Assembly: GCA_947378615.1 (NCBI GenBank)
Contig: CANCKV010000285.1
Span: forward strand, 1-5,256
DNA length: 5,256 nucleotides
Direction of reading: 5' to 3'
Source: Chitinophagaceae bacterium
GTDB taxonomy: Bacteria; Bacteroidota; Bacteroidia; Chitinophagales; Chitinophagaceae
Positions 1 through 5,256 of the stretch are shown here, one piece after another (within the stretch, counting starts at the first letter, position 1; each line of letters begins with the position of its first letter). The position numbers and the translations under genes were made by a program. The notes beneath the pieces are model-generated. The model worked only from the letters and a program-made list of their open reading frames with translations. It did no database searches and was not told the DNA's origin.

Positions 1-871
1 ATGTTCCTGCGGTCATTGTAAGTGTCGCGGTATTTAATATGGAAGATAAGGCTGTACCACCTGCAGAAAGGTTTACTGTTAAGCTACTTAATTGTTGAGT
101 AGTTACAAAACCGACTGTTCCAGTACTAGTTGTCCCTTGTATAGTCATAGTGGAACTAGCGTTACCTTTGAAGAAGCCACTACCTGTAAAATTACATGTT
201 TTACCTACTGTACCAATTGTGATATTATACCCATTCAAATCGAAGACATTCGAAGCACTACTACCAAAATCGATGGCATTACCACCATTTACCGCTGTGG
301 CTAAAATGCTAGTATTTGCAAGTTGTATCGTATTTCCAACAGATCCCATTACAATATAAGGTATGTTAACAGGACTAGAACTTGCAGAAATAGTTTGTGT
401 ACTAGCAGCAGCACCCGTAAAGAAAATCGCTCTTCCGTTTGGTGTAAAGGTTCCATTTTGAGTAAAATTACCTGCAATTTTTATATCACCTCCTGAATTG
501 TTACCCAAAGAAATACTTCCGTTATTTAATACCGAACCGCCCACTACAACAGCATTGCTTGTAGTTGGGCTGCCGTAATCTTGATAAAAGGCACTCAATG
601 CATCTACGGTCAGGTTATTTGCTATACCTAATGCAGGTTGTGTTGAGGAACCATTTGGTATATTCAGCGTAGTGGTATTGCTAATTTGTACATTATAGGG
701 ATAACCCGCAGTTGAACCGACAGTACCACTAGAAGCAGTCCATTCTGTATTACGACCATAGGTAGTATTGCTATTGTATTGTAATAAGGAACCTGAACCA
801 TAAGCAGGTGCATTTGTACTAACCGAACCTCCTGAATTTATTTGTAAGGTTCCATTAATAGTAGATAAACC
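1..871 (-). repeat. Internal protein repeat, second copy (residues 975-1264, reaches window edge)
   Basis: The landmarks repeat those of the preceding copy: GLSTINGTLQINSGGSVS, YGRNTEWTASSGTVGSTAGY, GGDIKIAGNFTQNGTF, NGRAIFFTGAAASTQTIS, and FDLNGYNITIG followed by GNASSTMTIQG. Residues 975-1135 align well with 688-850. The following 130 residues align more loosely, mainly around the L-N-G-x-x-x-T-I-x-G pattern. More copies may follow beyond the left edge. Confidence 0.78.
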
Positions 872-3793
872 AGAACCGAAGTTCATGGCTGCACTTAATT
901 TTACCGTTACATTAGCGGCGAAGGAAAGCGTTCCAGAACTTGCATTTGTTACAGTTGTACTACCAGAAATTACAAAACTTCCGCCTGTTGTCGTTGAAGT
1001 TATGTTTCTAGCAGCACTAGTTACATAAATGTTAGCACCGGCACCACTCATCGTAAAGGTTTGTCCATTTATATCGAGTGCACCTGAATTTATTATCTGT
1101 AAAACATTACCACTAGTTTGAGTTAAAGTAACGCTTGTGGCAGTTGTGTTGTTTAACTGTACAGAACCACCTGTATTATTAACGATAAAATAAGCAGCAG
1201 TACCAGAACCAGTAAAACTAAAGTTACCTGTAGCAGTATTAGTAATTACCTGTGTAGTTGTACCATTAAAAGAAACAGCACGACCACGGAAGTTGATATT
1301 ATTGGCCACAGTAGAAGATGCAATCGTAAAGTTACCTGCAATATTTAAGTCACCGCCACTCGCATCGCCTAATGAAAGACCACCATTGATAGTCATACTA
1401 CCACCAACAGTTAAAGGCTGACTCGTTCCGGGGCTACTGTAATCCATATACAAAGCAGAACCAGAGTTAATGATTAAACTACCATTACAACTTCTTGCAG
1501 TACTAGGAGAACCGTTAGGGTAATTAATGGTCGTATTATTTTGAATGGTCACATTGTTAGGATATCCTGCAGTAGTTCCAATAGTTCCAGTACCAGAGGC
1601 ACCCCACTCAGCAGATCTTCCAAATGTGCCGCCTGTATTGTATATTAAAGTAGAACTACTGCCATAAAAAGGAGAGGTACCAATCGTTCCACCAGAATTA
1701 ATTTGTAGGATTCCATTTACTGTTAAACTTCCTGAATTTGTAACAGGAGCAGATACATTTACAGTCCCCAATATAGTGTGTACTGTACTTCCCATATCTA
1801 CTCCACCTGCACCTGTGAAGGATACATTGTAGGGTTGTGTATATGTAGGGGATACTGGCCAATAGGAATGCCCCGTAATAGAACCATATACTCCACTCGT
1901 ATTATTATAGATTAAAGTACTTGTTGTACCCGACCAAGTAAAGGTTCCTGTTGCATAACCACTTTGGTTAATTTGGAAGGTACCACTTACAGCAACACCA
2001 CCGCTTGCAGTTAGCTGACCACCACCTACAATTAGTGACCCACCAGAATTTACGGTAATAGCACCTGTCATTGTCAAGGCTGCGGTAGTAGTTAAAGAGA
2101 ATCCATTATTGATAGTAATCGTTGCGGGGTTGTTAGTTATTGAGGACATGGTTACATTGGTGTTGACAATAACCGCACTTCCTACGGCAGGAACACCGTT
2201 GCCACCTGTATTTATTGACCATGTTGCGGCGGTATTCCAATCACCGTTTGCTGCAATAGATGTGTAAATAGGTCGGGCAAAAGTTTGTGCCCCACCTGCA
2301 GTCGTGCTACCAGTAGGCGTAACGGAGGTGATGGTGAAATTAGATGCTGTCAACCCATTCAGTGATATGGTATTGCCAATTGTTGCACCCGAAGGTATAT
2401 CAGCAGTAATAAATATATAGCAGGTGCCTGTTGGTAAACTCTGACTTGAAAAGGAGGAGAATGTTTTAGCACCTGCAGTTCCAGGAGTGGTTAAAGTGGA
2501 AAGCAAGGTGGCTGTACCAGAATTAAATGTACCACCCTGAGCGGTAGTTTGATACCAAACTTTCAGATTTGTCACATCTGCAGAGGCATAAGTACCCGCT
2601 GTGGTACAGCCCATACTTGTGAGTGAACTTGCAGGGCCATTTGTAATTGTCAATGCTGCCTGATTTAACAGCACATTTGTAGTACCAACAGTCGCATTCG
2701 CTGCGGCTATTTGAGTACCATCATCCGCAATAGCAACCGCAGGACTTGGTGCAGGAACTGAAACGCTTAATAGGGTGCATGATGTTCCATAATTATAAGC
2801 CAAATCATAGTTAATGACTGCATATTTATAAGTTGTACTCGCTGAAACAGTATTATCCGTGAAACTTGTACCTGAGCCACTCACAATACCTACAACTGTC
2901 CAACCTGCATTTGAGCTAGAAACATCCGTATTTGGTCCTGCTGTTCCACCTGCAACCGAGTAAATTGCTTGCGAATTGAGAGTAGGCAATGTTACAACCC
3001 CACTTGCTGCACGTAAGATGATTGAACCTTGTATTCCTGTGTTCACAGATCCTGCAACGTCAGTACCATTAGTCCATGTAAGGGGAACAGAAGAAGAAGT
3101 AACAGACCCTTTTGCTAAACTAGTGGGGGCAACGCCCGGAGCAGTTAAATCAGTAGTTGAATTTGCATCTACATAAGCTACTGCGTCGTCAACTTGTAAA
3201 ATCCTTGAGCTAGCAGCTGTATTTAACCCAACAGCGGGATAAGCAGTCGCACTTCCTAAACCAGTACTAACACTTCCAGTATTTTGAAGGGAAACAGTAT
3301 ATTGAGTGAATGCTGTGTTTGATTGTGTAGGGGTACTAACAATAGTTGAACTTTTTTCACCAAGCCATATTTTGGTAGAAGTTGTTGTAGATGTAGTTTT
3401 TGCCCAACATATAAAATGCAAGTAACTATTTGTAGGAACATTTATTGAAGCTGTAGTATAAAAATAATTTGTATAGTCAGTAGGGTTAGAAATAGCAGGT
3501 GCTGCAAGAAAGTTAGTTCCAGTTCTAGCACCAGTAGTTGTTATAGAACCACCACTAACATATGTACCTACACCTGTAAAAGGACCAGCATACGTGGTAT
3601 TAGCTTCAAATCCACCATTAGTAATGCTCTGCCCCTTTGCCCCTCCTACAAAAAAAGCCATACCCAACATTAATAGGGCAAGGCTTTTCATTATAAACTG
3701 TGCAATAGACTTTGTTGCAGCCTTTGGCGTTCGAACTTTGTTTGTTGTTTGTACCATTCTTTTTGTAGTATTTGTGTTGTGGGTTGTAAACAT
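1..3793 (-). CDS. Giant secreted beta-strand-repeat surface protein, C-terminus beyond window
   Basis: The frame is open from the start at 3793 to the window edge: 1264 codons, no internal stop, with an in-frame stop upstream at 3803-3805. Residues 1-54 are a signal peptide. Residues 57-212 begin NGGFE and end QVDDAVAYVD, like carbohydrate-binding beta-sandwiches. Residues 218-345 look fibronectin-III-like (APTSLAKGSVTSSSVPLTW, then TTYKYAVINYD). Residues 350-505 are another sandwich with YIFITADIPSG at 459-469. G517-D-W-N-T-A-A-T-W-S526 opens the repetitive part, followed by many short strands rich in Thr, Ser, Gly and Asn and a 287-residue repeat. No catalytic motif is visible. Such proteins in Bacteroidota are typically exported by the type IX system and act as adhesins or surface fibres. 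That role is inferred, because the C-terminal sorting domain is off the left edge. An in-frame alternative start lies at 3691. Confidence is high that it is a real gene and moderate for function. Confidence 0.93.
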   Translation of the reverse strand, partial: MFTTHNTNTTKRMVQTTNKVRTPKAATKSIAQFIMKSLALLMLGMAFFVGGAKGQSITNGGFEANTTYAGPFTGVGTYVSGGSITTTGARTGTNFLAAPAISNPTDYTNYFYTTASINVPTNSYLHFICWAKTTSTTTSTKIWLGEKSSTIVSTPTQSNTAFTQYTVSLQNTGSVSTGLGSATAYPAVGLNTAASSRILQVDDAVAYVDANSTTDLTAPGVAPTSLAKGSVTSSSVPLTWTNGTDVAGSVNTGIQGSIILRAASGVVTLPTLNSQAIYSVAGGTAGPNTDVSSSNAGWTVVGIVSGSGTSFTDNTVSASTTYKYAVINYDLAYNYGTSCTLLSVSVPAPSPAVAIADDGTQIAAANATVGTTNVLLNQAALTITNGPASSLTSMGCTTAGTYASADVTNLKVWYQTTAQGGTFNSGTATLLSTLTTPGTAGAKTFSSFSSQSLPTGTCYIFITADIPSGATIGNTISLNGLTASNFTITSVTPTGSTTAGGAQTFARPIYTSIAANGDWNTAATWSINTGGNGVPAVGSAVIVNTNVTMSSITNNPATITINNGFSLTTTAALTMTGAITVNSGGSLIVGGGQLTASGGVAVSGTFQINQSGYATGTFTWSGTTSTLIYNNTSGVYGSITGHSYWPVSPTYTQPYNVSFTGAGGVDMGSTVHTILGTVNVSAPVTNSGSLTVNGILQINSGGTIGTSPFYGSSSTLIYNTGGTFGRSAEWGASGTGTIGTTAGYPNNVTIQNNTTINYPNGSPSTARSCNGSLIINSGSALYMDYSSPGTSQPLTVGGSMTINGGLSLGDASGGDLNIAGNFTIASSTVANNINFRGRAVSFNGTTTQVITNTATGNFSFTGSGTAAYFIVNNTGGSVQLNNTTATSVTLTQTSGNVLQIINSGALDINGQTFTMSGAGANIYVTSAARNITSTTTGGSFVISGSTTVTNASSGTLSFAANVTVKLSAAMNFGSGLSTINGTLQINSGGSVSTNAPAYGSGSLLQYNSNTTYGRNTEWTASSGTVGSTAGYPYNVQISNTTTLNIPNGSSTQPALGIANNLTVDALSAFYQDYGSPTTSNAVVVGGSVLNNGSISLGNNSGGDIKIAGNFTQNGTFTPNGRAIFFTGAAASTQTISASSSPVNIPYIVMGSVGNTIQLANTSILATAVNGGNAIDFGSSASNVFDLNGYNITIGTVGKTCNFTGSGFFKGNASSTMTIQGTTSTGTVGFVTTQQLSSLTVNLSAGGTALSSILNTATLTMTAGT
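872..1732 (-). repeat. Internal protein repeat, first full copy (residues 688-974)
   Basis: This copy opens with GSLTVNGILQINSGGTIG, then GRSAEWGASGTGTIGTTAGY, then GGDLNIAGNFT, FRGRAVSFNGTTTQVIT and LDINGQTFTMSG. The same order appears in the next copy about 287 residues later. Copies are diverged at DNA level. A degenerate partial copy lies earlier at residues 600-664 (bases 1802-1996; GTFQINQSG then TSTLIYNNTSGVYG). The repeat probably builds modules of a long beta-solenoid or beta-sandwich stalk. Confidence 0.8.
3632..3793 (-). other. Signal peptide with long basic N-region
   Basis: Residues 35-54 read MKSLALLMLGMAFFVGGAKG, a classic hydrophobic signal core with A52-K-G54 before a likely cleavage ahead of Q55. 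From the 3793 start this core is preceded by 34 polar, basic residues (K11 R12, K19, R21, K24, K28), giving an extended signal peptide. Starting at M35 (3691) would give an ordinary one. M13 (3757) is a third option. The 3793 start is preferred because an AT-rich leader and a candidate promoter lie just upstream and the frame stays coding-like up to it. Which start is used cannot be settled here. Confidence 0.75.
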
Positions 3794-3805
3794 TCTTTCA
3801 ATTTA

Positions 3806-4107
3806 TTAATATTTTCCTAATAACTTTTTTACTTATCAAATTATAACGAAGCCTTTGCAAAAGCAAAAGTTCCCATTTTTGTTCATAAATTCTTTTCAAT
3901 TTACAGCAATCGATAGTAGATTTTCATCAATAGATATTAAATAATCAAGACTCAAATTGCGAAGTTACTATCTGAGTGCCGTAAAAATAGGGGAATTGGA
4001 TTAATAAATTATTACCTTTTGAATGGATTAAGCAAATATTTTTTTGTAAATCCCGTAAAAATGTGAGCAAGCCCGTATTTATTCACACATTATCACCAAT
4101 AATATAT
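3806..4107. other. Non-coding AT-rich upstream region
   Basis: No gene is visible. The region lies between the stop upstream of the surface-protein frame and the first MITE-like element. Besides the candidate promoter it holds two identical CCGTAAAAAT motifs (3979-3988 and 4053-4062), 74 bp apart and therefore on nearly the same helix face, plus a related CCGTATTT at 4073. These could be regulator sites for the adjacent gene, though this rests only on their repetition and position. Confidence 0.5.
3837..3868 (-). promoter_or_regulatory. Candidate Bacteroidota-type promoter for the surface-protein gene
   Basis: On the minus strand TTTTG (3868-3864) is followed 18 bases later by TATAATTTG (3845-3837). 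This is close to, but not an exact match of, the Bacteroidota primary sigma pattern TTTG / TAnnTTTG, because the TA-to-TTTG spacing is one base off. It would put transcription start roughly 35 bases before the 3793 start codon. The leader is A/T-rich and lacks a Shine-Dalgarno, as is usual in the phylum. Confidence 0.35.
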
Positions 4108-4199
4108 CAATGTAATTAAGTTAAGTATTTTTTTCGCTACTAAGAAACGAAACATTAATAAGGCAAAGTAAGACTGCTTTTTTTACAACAGATTTCTTC

Positions 4200-4367
4200 A
4201 GATTTTAATCTAACCTCTCAATATTTTGAACAAGAAAAGTAAGATTTTAATCAAGCTTCTTAATATTCATAACAAGAATAGTAATATTTTAGTCTAACTT
4301 CTTAACATTCTCAACAAGAATACAGAGGTTATAGTCCAACTTCTACATATTTTGAATTAGAATAGTA
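4200..4367. repeat. Four 42-bp imperfect tandem repeats
   Basis: Copies lie at 4200-4241, 4242-4283, 4284-4325 and 4326-4367, each exactly 42 bases with no gaps. Each has the order ATTTTAATC, then AACTTCT, then an AATATT-like core, then CAAGAATAGTA. Adjacent copies 1/2 match at 34 of 42 and 2/3 at 32 of 42; copies 1/4 match at 32 of 42. Although 42 is a multiple of three, stop codons break the frames I examined, so they are not coding. The unit equals about four helical turns, which would keep each copy on the same DNA face. Confidence 0.85.
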
Positions 4368-4400
4368 AAATTTTTGACAGGGTTATTCCCGTTTTAAGAT

Positions 4401-4418
4401 TAATTTCGTTAAGTTAAA
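4401..4418 (+). repeat. Decayed inner copy of the 18-bp terminal motif
   Basis: TAATTTCGTTAAGTTAAA matches the terminal motif at 15 of 18 positions. The bases that follow (GCGTGACT) resemble those after the left end of element 2 (GCGTACT). No matching direct repeat flanks it, so it may be a relic of an earlier insertion nested in element 1. Confidence 0.5.
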
Positions 4419-4619
4419 GCGTGACTGTTAGGTTAATTCAATAATTAGCGTTTCACTAGTTTGTTTAGATTACATTCCCATTATTTAGATTAAATAATTA
4501 GAAAAATACAGCGTTCTAGAATTGTCATCACACACTCTCTCTATTCGACATTTTTTTTACTTTGGTTAGATCCCTTTTGATTGACAGCAAGAGGGGAAAC
4601 ACTTAACTTAACGACATTG

Positions 4620-4782
4620 AATAAAATATAAGCAACGAAAAAGAAATAATTTGAGCAATTTTCAACAGTATTACCATCGAAAAAATAGGTACTACAAGAA
4701 AAAGGTCTCAACACATAGGCAAATAGTCTTACATAGGATGCACATAGTTTTTTCTATTTTCTATTGAAAAAAAAGAAGGTCA
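4620..4782. other. AT-rich spacer with CACATAG-type repeats
   Basis: No gene is visible between the two candidate elements. Short CACATAGG-like words occur at 4712-4719, 4731-4738, 4741-4747 and 4781-4788, all on the plus strand. A poly-A/T stretch with a weak TTTTTTC...GAAAAAA inverted pairing lies between the last two. The last word overlaps the direct repeat that flanks element 2, so that element inserted into, or next to, this motif cluster. Confidence 0.45.
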
Positions 4783-4792
4783 CATAGGAATC
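4783..4792 (+). repeat. Left target-site duplication of element 2
   Basis: CATAGGAATC directly abuts the left terminal motif and is repeated exactly at the outer right end (5184-5193). The eleventh base, C, also matches but is counted as the first base of the terminal repeat. Confidence 0.7.
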
Positions 4793-4819
4793 CAATGTCA
4801 TTAAGTTAAGCGTACTAAT

Positions 4820-4856
4820 CGAAAATAAGGGTGTCAGACTGAGCCTGTCGAAGGCG
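4820..4856 (+). repeat. REP-like sequence F1
   Basis: This 37-base unit runs CGAAAATAAGGGTGTCAGAC then TGAGCCTGTCGAAGGCG. The core CTGAGCCTGTCGAAGG resembles repetitive extragenic palindromes seen in many bacterial genomes. It matches F2 at 33 of 37 in direct orientation and R3 at 31 of 37 in inverted orientation. Confidence 0.75.
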
Positions 4857-4885
4857 TGCAAAGAGGGAATGAACCTTGAATTATC

Positions 4886-4914
4886 CCGGTTTCGACAAGC
4901 TGCTAATGACATCG
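4886..4914 (-). repeat. REP-like sequence R1
   Basis: The reverse complement contains GATGTCATTAGCAGC then TTGTCGAAACCGG, a diverged version of the GTGTCA...GCCTGTCGAAGGC core in opposite orientation to F1. With F1 it could form a hairpin with a loop of about 30 bases. Confidence 0.6.
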
Positions 4915-4937
4915 TTTGAAAACTGTGAGATGGTCTT

Positions 4938-4974
4938 CGAAAATAAGTGTGTCAGACTGAGGCTCTCGAAGTCG
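4938..4974 (+). repeat. REP-like sequence F2
   Basis: A direct repeat of F1 displaced by 118 bases, with four differences in 37. Two of these (GCCTG to GGCTC) lie in the normally conserved core, so this copy has decayed or changed. Confidence 0.75.
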
Positions 4975-4999
4975 GGATGAAATGTTTATGTTACTTATG

Positions 5000-5019
5000 T
5001 TTCGACAGGCTACTCATTT
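5000..5019 (-). repeat. REP-like sequence R2
   Basis: TTTCGACAGGCTACTCATTT is the inverted form of the core (AGCCTGTCGAAA) with a diverged outer half. It lies downstream of F2 as R1 lies downstream of F1, suggesting that an F-R unit of about 118 bases was duplicated. Confidence 0.6.
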
Positions 5020-5060
5020 CCTCTTTTAAACTTACTAAATTGATTATTGACTATTCAACC

Positions 5061-5097
5061 CGGGTTCGACAGGCTCTCCCTGACACCCATATTTTCG
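5061..5097 (-). repeat. REP-like sequence R3
   Basis: The full-length inverted partner of F1: its reverse complement runs CGAAAATATGGGTGTCAGG then GAGAGCCTGTCGAACCCG, pairing with F1 at 31 of 37 bases. F1 and R3 thus bracket the inner 4820-5097 part of element 2. Confidence 0.72.
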
Positions 5098-5114
5098 GAG
5101 GGTATGCGATGTCA

Positions 5115-5131
5115 TCTCAAAAAACTTGAGA
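5115..5131. repeat. Small perfect hairpin
   Basis: TCTCAA (5115-5120) and TTGAGA (5126-5131) form a six-pair stem around AAAAC. No T-run follows on either strand, so I do not call it a terminator. Confidence 0.4.
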
Positions 5132-5158
5132 AACTCTAATTACTGCTTCAACCTGACA

Positions 5159-5179
5159 GCCGTTCCTTAACTTAACGGC
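5159..5179. repeat. Hairpin overlapping the right end of element 2
   Basis: GCCGTT (5159-5164) and AACGGC (5174-5179) form a six-pair stem with a nine-base loop that contains most of the right terminal motif. The left end has no equivalent, so the two ends differ in structure. Confidence 0.45.
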
Positions 5180-5183
5180 ATTG

Positions 5184-5193
5184 CATAGGAATC
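5184..5193 (+). repeat. Right target-site duplication of element 2
   Basis: An exact copy of CATAGGAATC (4783-4792), beginning at the base after the right terminal motif ends. Beyond it, 5194-5256 is AT-rich with no visible gene. Confidence 0.7.
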
Positions 5194-5256
5194 CTGCTTC
5201 GCAGCATTGGGAAAAGTATTAGTGAAACGATTTTATAATTGCTCAATATTATTTAT

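Larger units (their letters stand above)
4108..4619. mobile_element. Candidate MITE-like element 1 (512 bp, no transposase)
   Basis: The left end 4108-4125 (CAATGTAATTAAGTTAAG) and right end 4602-4619 (reverse complement CAATGTCGTTAAGTTAAG) match at 16 of 18 bases, with similarity continuing a few bases inward (T-R-TTT). The 10 bases outside the ends are AATAATATAT (4098-4107) and AATAAAATAT (4620-4629), matching 9 of 10 as a decayed target-site duplication. The AT-richness of that flank weakens the test, but the ends match those of element 2. Inside are the 42-bp tandem repeats and a decayed inner copy of the terminal motif at 4401-4418 (15 of 18). No open frame of note exists, so mobility would need a transposase elsewhere in the genome. 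Confidence 0.5.
4793..5183. mobile_element. Candidate MITE-like element 2 (391 bp, with exact 10-bp target duplication)
   Basis: The left end 4793-4810 (CAATGTCATTAAGTTAAG) and right end 5166-5183 (reverse complement CAATGCCGTTAAGTTAAG) match at 16 of 18. Perfect direct repeats CATAGGAATC sit immediately outside both ends. This inverted-end plus direct-flank layout is the standard signature of a transposition event. The interior lacks a transposase and is filled with REP-like sequences in both orientations, so it would be a non-autonomous element mobilised in trans. A 10-bp duplication fits families such as IS4, known for duplications of about 10-12 bp, but the family cannot be assigned without the partner transposase. 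Confidence 0.72.

Noticed and set aside
92..359. Two overlapping plus-strand open frames of about 70 codons
   Set aside because: They lie antisense to the long minus-strand frame and have no recognisable features.
2976..3176. Plus-strand open frame of 66 codons
   Set aside because: Antisense to the fibronectin-like part of the surface protein; low stop frequency there comes from the Thr/Ser/Val codons opposite.
3256..3441. Minus-strand open frame of 61 codons in another frame
   Set aside because: Fully inside the large coding region in a different phase; Leu-rich only as a by-product of that sequence.
3594..3809. Plus-strand open frame with a hydrophobic C-terminal half
   Set aside because: It is opposite the signal-peptide region, whose reverse complement naturally reads as hydrophobic codons.
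4062..4087. TGTGA...TCACA as a CRP site
   Set aside because: The half-sites are 16 bases apart instead of 6.
4200..4367. CRISPR-like array
   Set aside because: The 42-bp units follow each other without spacers and are diverged, so it is a plain tandem repeat.
4375..4409. TTGACA as a sigma-70 -35 box
   Set aside because: The -10 position (AGATTA) is poor, this box is not the usual Bacteroidota promoter, and no gene follows.
4947..5129. Plus-strand open frame of 60 codons
   Set aside because: It runs through the REP-like sequences and has no independent coding signal.
5115..5131. Rho-independent terminator
   Set aside because: The stem is short and AT-rich and no T-run follows it on either strand.

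Overview
The window suggests a member of the Bacteroidota. The evidence is one very large Thr/Ser/Gly/Asn-rich secreted protein of the beta-strand-repeat kind typical of that phylum, an AT-rich start region without a clear Shine-Dalgarno, a candidate promoter near the Bacteroidota -33/-7 pattern, and intergenic repeats of the CTGAGCCTGTCGAAGG type. The genus cannot be read from the sequence.

Positions 1-3793 (minus strand) are one uninterrupted coding region of 1264 codons that starts inside the window and runs off its left edge, so the C-terminus is missing. In order it has a signal peptide, a carbohydrate-binding-like beta-sandwich, a fibronectin-III-like domain, a further beta-sandwich, a G-D-W...T-W-S segment, and a long repetitive beta-strand region with a repeat of about 287 residues. 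It is best read as a giant cell-surface or secreted adhesin-like protein, probably exported by the type IX system. The sorting domain that would show this lies outside the window.

Positions 3806-5256 hold no convincing gene. Next to the start codon is a possible promoter, and further out a pair of CCGTAAAAAT motifs 74 bp apart.

The rest is repeat-rich and is the most interesting part. An 18-bp motif, CAATGTCRTTAAGTTAAG-like, occurs four times as two inverted pairs (4108/4619 and 4793/5183), with a fifth decayed copy at 4401. Each pair is flanked directly by a 10-bp direct repeat, exact for the second pair and 9/10 for the first. This is the layout of two small non-autonomous transposons, of 512 bp and 391 bp, each with a target-site duplication. 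The first carries four 42-bp tandem repeats. The second carries five REP-like sequences in both orientations. Neither encodes a transposase.

The window therefore shows one giant surface-protein gene whose upstream region has been expanded by at least two MITE-like insertions.
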